64,000 nt of DNA from Actinomycetes bacterium. Lineage in GTDB: Bacteria; Actinomycetota; Acidimicrobiia; Acidimicrobiales; Ilumatobacteraceae. The stretch spans positions 49,013-113,012 of the forward strand of contig JANXUF010000045.1 in NCBI GenBank assembly GCA_025356335.1, written 5' to 3'. The translations under genes and the position numbers were made by a program. The notes beneath the pieces are model-generated. The model searched no databases. It worked only from the letters and a program-made list of their open reading frames with translations, and was not told the origin of the DNA. Positions 59,322 through 64,000 of the stretch are shown here, in pieces. How positions within the stretch are numbered: position 1 is the first letter of the stretch; the number at the start of each line of letters is the position of its first letter.

Positions 59322-59813
59322 ATGCGAATCCAGACCGAGCCGCCGACCAGTCCCGCCGACTACCCGTTCTCGCACTCGATCCGCGTCCGCTTCGCCGAGA
59401 CGGACGCCATGGGAATCGTCCATCACGCTGCCTACCTGCCGTATCTCGAAGCGGCCAGGGTCGAATACCTCCGGGCGATCGACCGCCCCTACACGGTATT
59501 GCGAGAGTCCGGTATCGACTTGGCGGTGATCGAAGCCCATGTGCGCTACATCCGTCCGTTACGGTTCGATGATGTAGTCGAGGTCCACGTCGTGATGTCG
59601 GCGTCGACGAGGGCGAGCTTGCAGATGTCGTATCTGCTGACTGCGAACGGGCAGCGGGTCGCGACCGCCGTGACAGCGCATGCCTGCGTCGATCCGGAGG
59701 GCCGCCCGACACGAATGCCGACGTGGCTCGCCGCATTGTCGGTGCTGTCCGATGAACAGGTGTCGTCGCGCTCGGTTCGGCCGGTCGGAGACAATCAGCA
59801 ATCAGCTTCGTGA
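59322..59813 (+). CDS. acyl-CoA thioesterase, 4HBT (YbgC-like) hotdog fold
   Basis: Thioesterase of 163 residues. HSIRVRFAETDAMGIVHHAAYLPYLEAARVEYLR is the 4-hydroxybenzoyl-CoA thioesterase/YbgC signature, with the catalytic Asp of ETDAMG. Later strands (VRYIRPLRFDDVVEVHV; GQRVATAVTAHACVD) complete the hotdog. It would release a free acid from an acyl-CoA; substrate unknown. A leaderless promoter precedes it, and the tRNA-Cys gene follows on the same strand. Confidence 0.87.
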   Translation: MRIQTEPPTSPADYPFSHSIRVRFAETDAMGIVHHAAYLPYLEAARVEYLRAIDRPYTVLRESGIDLAVIEAHVRYIRPLRFDDVVEVHVVMSASTRASLQMSYLLTANGQRVATAVTAHACVDPEGRPTRMPTWLAALSVLSDEQVSSRSVRPVGDNQQSAS

Positions 59814-59867
59814 GCAGTGCAACCGACCGATAGAGTACGGCGACCGCCCGCAAGGACGGCCAGAGCC

Positions 59868-59942
59868 GGCGACGTGGCCGAATGGCTCAGGCAACGGCCT
59901 GCAAAGCCGTGTATTCGGGTTCGATTCCCGACGTCGCCTCCA
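59868..59942 (+). tRNA. tRNA-Cys (anticodon GCA), encoded CCA
   Basis: Acceptor arms GGCGACG (59868-59874) and CGTCGCC (59932-59938) pair; anticodon stem GGC/GCC encloses loop CTGCAAA with anticodon GCA; the T arm is GGGTTCGATTCCC. Discriminator T and encoded CCA (59940-59942) fit cysteine. The 3' end is the likely integration target of the element that follows. Confidence 0.96.
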
Positions 59943-59981
59943 ACCCCTGACCAGCTAAAATACCTGGTCAGGGGTTCTTTT
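59942..59981 (+). terminator. intrinsic terminator of tRNA-Cys
   Basis: A 13-bp perfect stem AACCCCTGACCAG (59942-59954)/CTGGTCAGGGGTT (59964-59976) with a nine-base loop, followed by CTTTTC. It begins at the last base of the tRNA. Confidence 0.9.
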
Positions 59982-60089
59982 CGTTGTGACCTACATTGAC
60001 CGTCATTGACCGCCAGTACCCCCCAAAAACCGCAATTACGCGCCCCACCCGCGCCTCGCACGCGCCTCGCGGTGGGATCGGAGGTTCTC

Positions 60090-61201
60090 ATGGCATACAT
60101 CCAGAAGCAACGAGGGAAGTATCGAGCTCGTTTCAACGATCCGCTCGGCAACACTCATTCAAAGACGTTTCGCCTGAAGTCAGATGCCGAGCGGTTTCTG
60201 CGCGAGCTCGACGCAGAGCTTGTTCGCGGGCAATGGGTCAATCCTCGCGATGGAGATATGCTGCTCGCCCAGTGGGCCGAGGAGTTCCTGTCATTGTGTA
60301 GGCGCCTCGCACCGCGAACCCTCGAGACCTATCGTCGCGACCTCAACACCTATGTACTGCCGAGGTTCTGTTCGTACCGGCTTGCCCATCTGCCAGCCGA
60401 CGAGATCGAGAACTGGTTGAACGACGAGATCGCCGGCGGCATCGCTCCGTCTTCCGTCCACCGCCACTACCGGACACTTCGGCGCATGCTGCAAGTCGCC
60501 GTCCAGAAGCAGAAGCTGCTCGCCAACCCGTGCGTTCGCGTCGACCCACCTCGGGTCCCGAAGCGCTCGATGGCCTTCCTCGATTGGGATCAGGTCATCC
60601 GCCTCGCCGAGGCGCATGGCGAACGCTTTCAGGCGATGATCTACTTTGCTGTCGACACAGGCATGCGATGGAGTGAAATCATCGGTCTAAGACGAGGCAG
60701 CGTCGACCTGACCAATCGCCGGATCCGCGTCACCGAGCAGTACGTCCACCTCGAAGACAACACGTGGGTCCGGACCGAGCCGAAGACGGCGGCAGGGATC
60801 CGGTCGATCACGATCTCGGCGTTCACCGCCGCACTCCTCAGGCAGCACATGAACGACTTCACGAGACCTGGAGCGGACTCGCTCGTGTTCACAAACGGAG
60901 CGGGCAATCCGATCTCTGCGTCGAGTTTCCTCACAGGCTTCTCGAAGGCGCGCAACGCGGCGTCGGTCTCATGCAGATTTCATGATCTCCGTCACACAGC
61001 GTGGCGTCGGCAATCGCCGCCGGTGCCCATCCGAAAGCGATTCAGACGCGAATGGGCCACTCGTCGATCACAGTGACGCTGGATCGTTACGGCCATCTCT
61101 TCCCAGAACTCGACGCAGCAATCGCCGAATCCTTTGGCCGCTCCTTCGAGGAAGCGGTCGCCCGCCGAGCGAACGTCGTAGTCGTCGGCGACTTCAGGTG
61201 A
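60090..61201 (+). CDS. tyrosine recombinase/phage-type integrase (frameshifted near its C-terminus)
   Basis: Site-specific recombinase that would insert the element at tRNA-Cys. ATG 60090 has GGAGG six bases upstream. The N-terminal arm domain starts AYIQKQRGKYRARFNDPLG, then the SAM-like domain WAEEFLSLCRRLAPRTLETYRRDL. Catalytic motifs: Arg in TGMRWSEIIGL, His-x-x-Arg in HDLRHTA, and, in the shifted frame, GHSSITVTLDRYGHLFPEL with the tyrosine nucleophile. After HDLRHTA (about 60999) one base is missing from the expected GCGGTGGCG, so the frame as read stops at 61076; the correct frame ends at 61201. Whether the gene is dead or a base is missing from the record is open. Confidence 0.85.
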
Positions 61202-61261
61202 TGTTGCCGTACGCAGGAAAATCCAGAGGAGTCATGAGCATGCGGCAGCTGTTGGGCGGCT

Positions 61262-61611
61262 CTACGAGTGACGTCCCCTCGCTGATGAGCTGAGGACGAA
61301 TTGTTTGCCGTCGTGCTCAGCGACGAGCTTGAGTCGCACCCCATGCCTTCGACGAGCCGGCGGATCGCTGTCAGAGTGGAGGTGTGAGCGAGCGCATGGC
61401 TGATTGACGGTTGCGTGACGCCGAGGGTTTCGGCGAGCTGCGCTTGGGTGAGGCCGAGAGACTCGCGCGACTCATTCAGGGAGTAGCTGACGTGTTCGGC
61501 GCGAACGTCGTCGTACGCAGCGTCGGCACGTGCCGAGCGCTCCGGATCCGCGTGGAGCGCCCGAGCGAGTTTGTCGAATTTGATGCGTCCGTTGCCTGCG
61601 ATGACAGATCA
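61262..61611 (-). pseudogene. XRE-type antitoxin-like regulator remnant
   Basis: A frame reading DPERSARADAAYDDVRAEHVSYSLNESRE then LGLTQAQLAETLGVTQPSISHAL is a clear helix-turn-helix of the XRE antitoxin type. No ATG, GTG or TTG exists in it upstream of the HTH. A G appears to be missing after GGCATGGGG (near 61345-61349); restoring it gives RLKLVAEHDGKQFVLSSSARG and TAG at 61262, a typical end for HigA-type antitoxins. The part after the HTH is also shortened. Two defects mark it as decayed or mis-sequenced. Confidence 0.5.
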
Positions 61612-61661
61612 GTCCTTCGCTCCGAAGGAGTCTCAGGGGCTCGTCGTAGCGGTCGCCGGCG

Positions 61662-61799
61662 ATGGGCAGCTTCGGCCGGCGTGTTCCACCAGTCGATGAA
61701 CTCGTCGGTCGCTTCGGCTTCCGCGACCCAAGGGGAGTGTTGCGTCGATTGCGAATCGAGGCGAATCCTGTCAGGGCAGGAATCGCTTTTCGGGCTCAC
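61662..61799 (-). pseudogene. possible HigB/RelE-type toxin remnant
   Basis: A short frame from GTG 61799 (overlapping the relaxase stop) reads WVAEAEATDEFIDWWNTPAEAAH, which resembles the start of HigB-type toxins (VTDEFxxWW). A continuation in another frame (DRYDEPLRLLRSEGL) looks like the next toxin helix, after which the sequence joins the antitoxin remnant. It is too short and broken to be active. Assignment rests on this motif and on the antitoxin next to it. Confidence 0.35.
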
Positions 61800-64000
61800 A
61801 TTTCGATGTCGTAGTCGTACTGGTCGAGGCCGATGTCGGTGGACGGTTGGAATTCTCGGAGGGATGTCCAGGTGTCGAGTTGCCGTTCGCTCGTATCGGT
61901 GCCGATGGGTCGTGGTCCGAGTGGTTCGATCGTGGTGATGCGGGTGGTGTTGCGGTAGTCGGCGATTTGTTCGAGCCAGGTGATGGCGTCGGTGCCGATG
62001 TGGGTGGTGTCGTCGATGGTTGCTCGACAGAGTGCGGGGCGCAGCCAGGGTTCGTCGTTGCGGATGGCTGCGGCGAGTTGGTGGGTGATGTTGTGGTCGA
62101 GGAGTTCGTCGAGAAGCCTGGGGTTGGGTCCCCATGTTTCGGTGGTGATCGTGCGGGCGATTTCCTGATATTCGACGATGTCGGGCCAGTGCTCGATGAT
62201 CCACGCCCGCCGGTCCCCCTGAGCCGTCGTCGCCGTCTGCAACAGTTCGGTCGTGTCGTCGAAGCTCAGCTGACCGTGGCGCAGTTGCTCGATGACGCGG
62301 CTGTGGTCTGGTGGGGCGGTGTCGAGGATGGTGTCGAGCTGGCTGCGTCGGGTGAGGAGTTCGTGGTAGCTGGGGGTGACGGTCCAGATCGGCTCGATGC
62401 GGTCGGTCGACGTCAGCCAGACGCGTGTTGCACCGAGGTGCTGTTGGAGGTGTGTCCACGCGTGGGCGGTGTGTGTGTCGGTGGGGGTGGGTCCGAGGCC
62501 GGGTGTGTGTGGTGCGATGTGTTGTTCGGCGTTGGCTCGGGACCGGCTGATCCGCTCGACGAGGTCGGTCTCGACGGTTGGCGGCAGATCCTCGGTGGGG
62601 GTGATGCCATGGTCGTGACGGATGATGTCGCTGCTCGTTTGGTGGTAGATGTCGGCGGCTTCGGGGCTGGTGAGGATGATCCAGTTCTCGGCTCGTCCTC
62701 GGGAGAGTTCGACGTAGGCGCCTTCACGGTAGAGGCCGTCGGTGCCGACAGCGATCCCGAGGTCCCACGTCCCACCCTGAGCCCGATGGGTCGTCAACGC
62801 ATAGGCGTGGGTGACCTGTCCGCCCCGTTTCAGGTAGCGGTCGGAGAGCACGATTTCGGTGGCGTCCCGATCCAACAGGATCGACAGCCGGCCGTCGGCG
62901 ATGTGGGTGATGAGCCCGGTCTGACCGTTGGCGACATCGATCTCGCCGCCCGTAGTGGTGTGTTCGATCGAGTTGCGGCGCAAAACGACACGTTCACCGA
63001 CGCGGAATGCTCCGGTCCCGTAGGAGCGTGGTGTGCTGTCGTCGAGTTCACCGACGGCGACGAGACGGTTGATGACGGCAGCGTTGAGGCGGTCGACGAG
63101 GTCGTTCGTCCCGGCGAGGATCACCGGCCGCAAACCCGCCGCCCGGGTCTCGAACCATTTGTCGACGGCCGCCGCGATCATCGCTGCCGGGCTGTCAGCG
63201 ACCACGACACGGTCATGGTCGAGGTAGGCGCGCACCGCGGTGGCGACGGTCCCGCTACGGATCGCCTGCAACGCCTCCTGTTCCCAGGTTTCACGTTGGC
63301 GACGATTCACGATCAACTCGGCGACGCAGGGGGAGTGGGTGGCGGCGTAGGCGAACCCTCCTCCGGCGCCGACTTCGGGGAGTTGATGATGGTCCCCGAC
63401 GAGGAGCACTCGTCCGCCAGTGTCGAGTTGACGGGTGACGAGCCGTTCGAGGGTGCGGATGTCAGCCATTCCCGCCTCATCCACCACCAGCAGCGACCCC
63501 GGGATCGGGTCGTCGAGACCCCGGTCCCAGCGTTCCAGCAGGGCATGGATCGTCGACGTCGTCAGGTTCGCCCCCGACGACAGTTCGAGCGCAGCACGCG
63601 CCGACGGTGCCACACCGATCACCCGCAACCCGGCATCCTCGAAGACCGATCGCACAGCGTCGAGGGTGAACGTCTTACCCGTCCCTGCCGGTCCGATGAG
63701 CACCGAAACAGCCGCCGTCGAGGTGCAGATCGCTTCGACAGCTGCACGCTGATCAACGCCTAATGTCTCGAACCGCTCCAGCACACCGGCCATGGCGACA
63801 GTGTCGAGCCGGGGGATGGTCATGGTGGTGATGGCGGTGACGAAGCGTGCCTCGATGTCATGCAATTCGCGGCTCGTCCATGTCCGAGGATTGCCGACAC
63901 GGTTGACGATCGCGAGGACGTGGTCGGATGCGAGGACACGGTCAGCGATCCGTTCGATCGTCTCCACCGTCGCCCCAGCACCTTGCGAGGCGGCGACGGC
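61796..64000 (-). CDS. MobF-type conjugative relaxase, helicase region (5' end outside window)
   Basis: C-terminal 734 residues of a TraA/TrwC-like conjugation protein. The RecD-like helicase is visible: FETLGVDQRAAVEAICTS, Walker A IGPAGTGKTFT, Walker B LLVVDEAGMAD, VLLVGDHHQLPEVGAGG, and the late motif YALTTHRAQGGTWD. The N-terminal relaxase with its tyrosines and His triad must lie beyond base 64000, where the frame stays open. The C-terminal part (about 480 on) is less conserved and rich in Thr/Arg/His. It would nick and unwind the element during transfer. The stop overlaps the toxin remnant start. Confidence 0.87.
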   Translation of the reverse strand, partial: AVAASQGAGATVETIERIADRVLASDHVLAIVNRVGNPRTWTSRELHDIEARFVTAITTMTIPRLDTVAMAGVLERFETLGVDQRAAVEAICTSTAAVSVLIGPAGTGKTFTLDAVRSVFEDAGLRVIGVAPSARAALELSSGANLTTSTIHALLERWDRGLDDPIPGSLLVVDEAGMADIRTLERLVTRQLDTGGRVLLVGDHHQLPEVGAGGGFAYAATHSPCVAELIVNRRQRETWEQEALQAIRSGTVATAVRAYLDHDRVVVADSPAAMIAAAVDKWFETRAAGLRPVILAGTNDLVDRLNAAVINRLVAVGELDDSTPRSYGTGAFRVGERVVLRRNSIEHTTTGGEIDVANGQTGLITHIADGRLSILLDRDATEIVLSDRYLKRGGQVTHAYALTTHRAQGGTWDLGIAVGTDGLYREGAYVELSRGRAENWIILTSPEAADIYHQTSSDIIRHDHGITPTEDLPPTVETDLVERISRSRANAEQHIAPHTPGLGPTPTDTHTAHAWTHLQQHLGATRVWLTSTDRIEPIWTVTPSYHELLTRRSQLDTILDTAPPDHSRVIEQLRHGQLSFDDTTELLQTATTAQGDRRAWIIEHWPDIVEYQEIARTITTETWGPNPRLLDELLDHNITHQLAAAIRNDEPWLRPALCRATIDDTTHIGTDAITWLEQIADYRNTTRITTIEPLGPRPIGTDTSERQLDTWTSLREFQPSTDIGLDQYDYDIEM

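Noticed and set aside
59120..59572. Open frame with GVGAPGVGAP repeats resembling a collagen-like protein
   Set aside because: Comes from the 15-base tandem repeat and then runs in the wrong frame through the thioesterase gene.
61847..63763. 638-codon open frame on the plus strand
   Set aside because: Antisense of the relaxase/helicase, whose motifs are clear on the minus strand.

Overview
High-GC actinobacterial chromosome. Many genes start with GTG, stop and start codons often overlap (ATGA/GTGA), and several single genes carry a TANNNT box 6-7 bases before the start codon, the pattern of leaderless actinobacterial mRNAs. The mix of beta-oxidation genes, trehalose synthesis (treY/treZ), an actinobacterial-type xylose isomerase and an MTA phosphorylase/polyprenyl-glycosyltransferase cluster fits Actinomycetota. 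I infer an Acidimicrobiia-like lineage, but no rRNA is present to prove it.

Layout. 1-4340: a cut flavoprotein, OsmC, a methyltransferase and an AlkB pair. 4533-9571: an operon of a dicarboxylate transporter (split by a one-base frameshift) and succinate dehydrogenase/fumarate reductase. 9662-13959: aldo/keto reductase, an ECF sigma factor with a membrane partner, a Ser/Thr-rich exported protein, DoxX. 13998-26995: lipid and aromatic catabolism (two thiolases, two acyl-CoA dehydrogenases, SDR, FAH hydrolase, TauD dioxygenase, Rieske oxygenase) with TetR and MarR regulators and recognisable palindromic operators. 27017-38718: YfhO and PAP2 membrane enzymes and a nine-gene minus-strand operon from a sulfite-oxidase-like protein to a phosphodiesterase. 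38792-44187: NhaA, an isopenicillin-N-synthase-like oxygenase with an ATA at its expected start, an Hsp70-sensor fusion, a HAD phosphatase. 44251-49631: lipoprotein, treY, treZ. 49804-55281: a split sulfite-oxidase/cytochrome b module, xylA with a ROK repressor, and a flippase-like protein. 55322-59813: a cupredoxin lipoprotein divergent from a large exported protein, then a thioesterase.

59868 to the end: tRNA-Cys(GCA) with a strong terminator, followed by an integrative element: tyrosine recombinase, remnants of what looks like a HigBA toxin-antitoxin pair, and a MobF-type conjugative relaxase/helicase running off the window.

No CRISPR array, rRNA or insertion sequence was seen, and no gene-free stretch exceeds 300 bases. 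Four otherwise normal genes carry single-base indels, so some may be consensus errors. The points most worth following are two leaderless mini-ORFs that overlap the GTG starts of membrane-protein genes, the AlkB partner with a GHRPCxFCRR motif, the fused and split forms of a molybdenum oxidoreductase/cytochrome b pair, and the Hsp70-membrane-sensor fusion.
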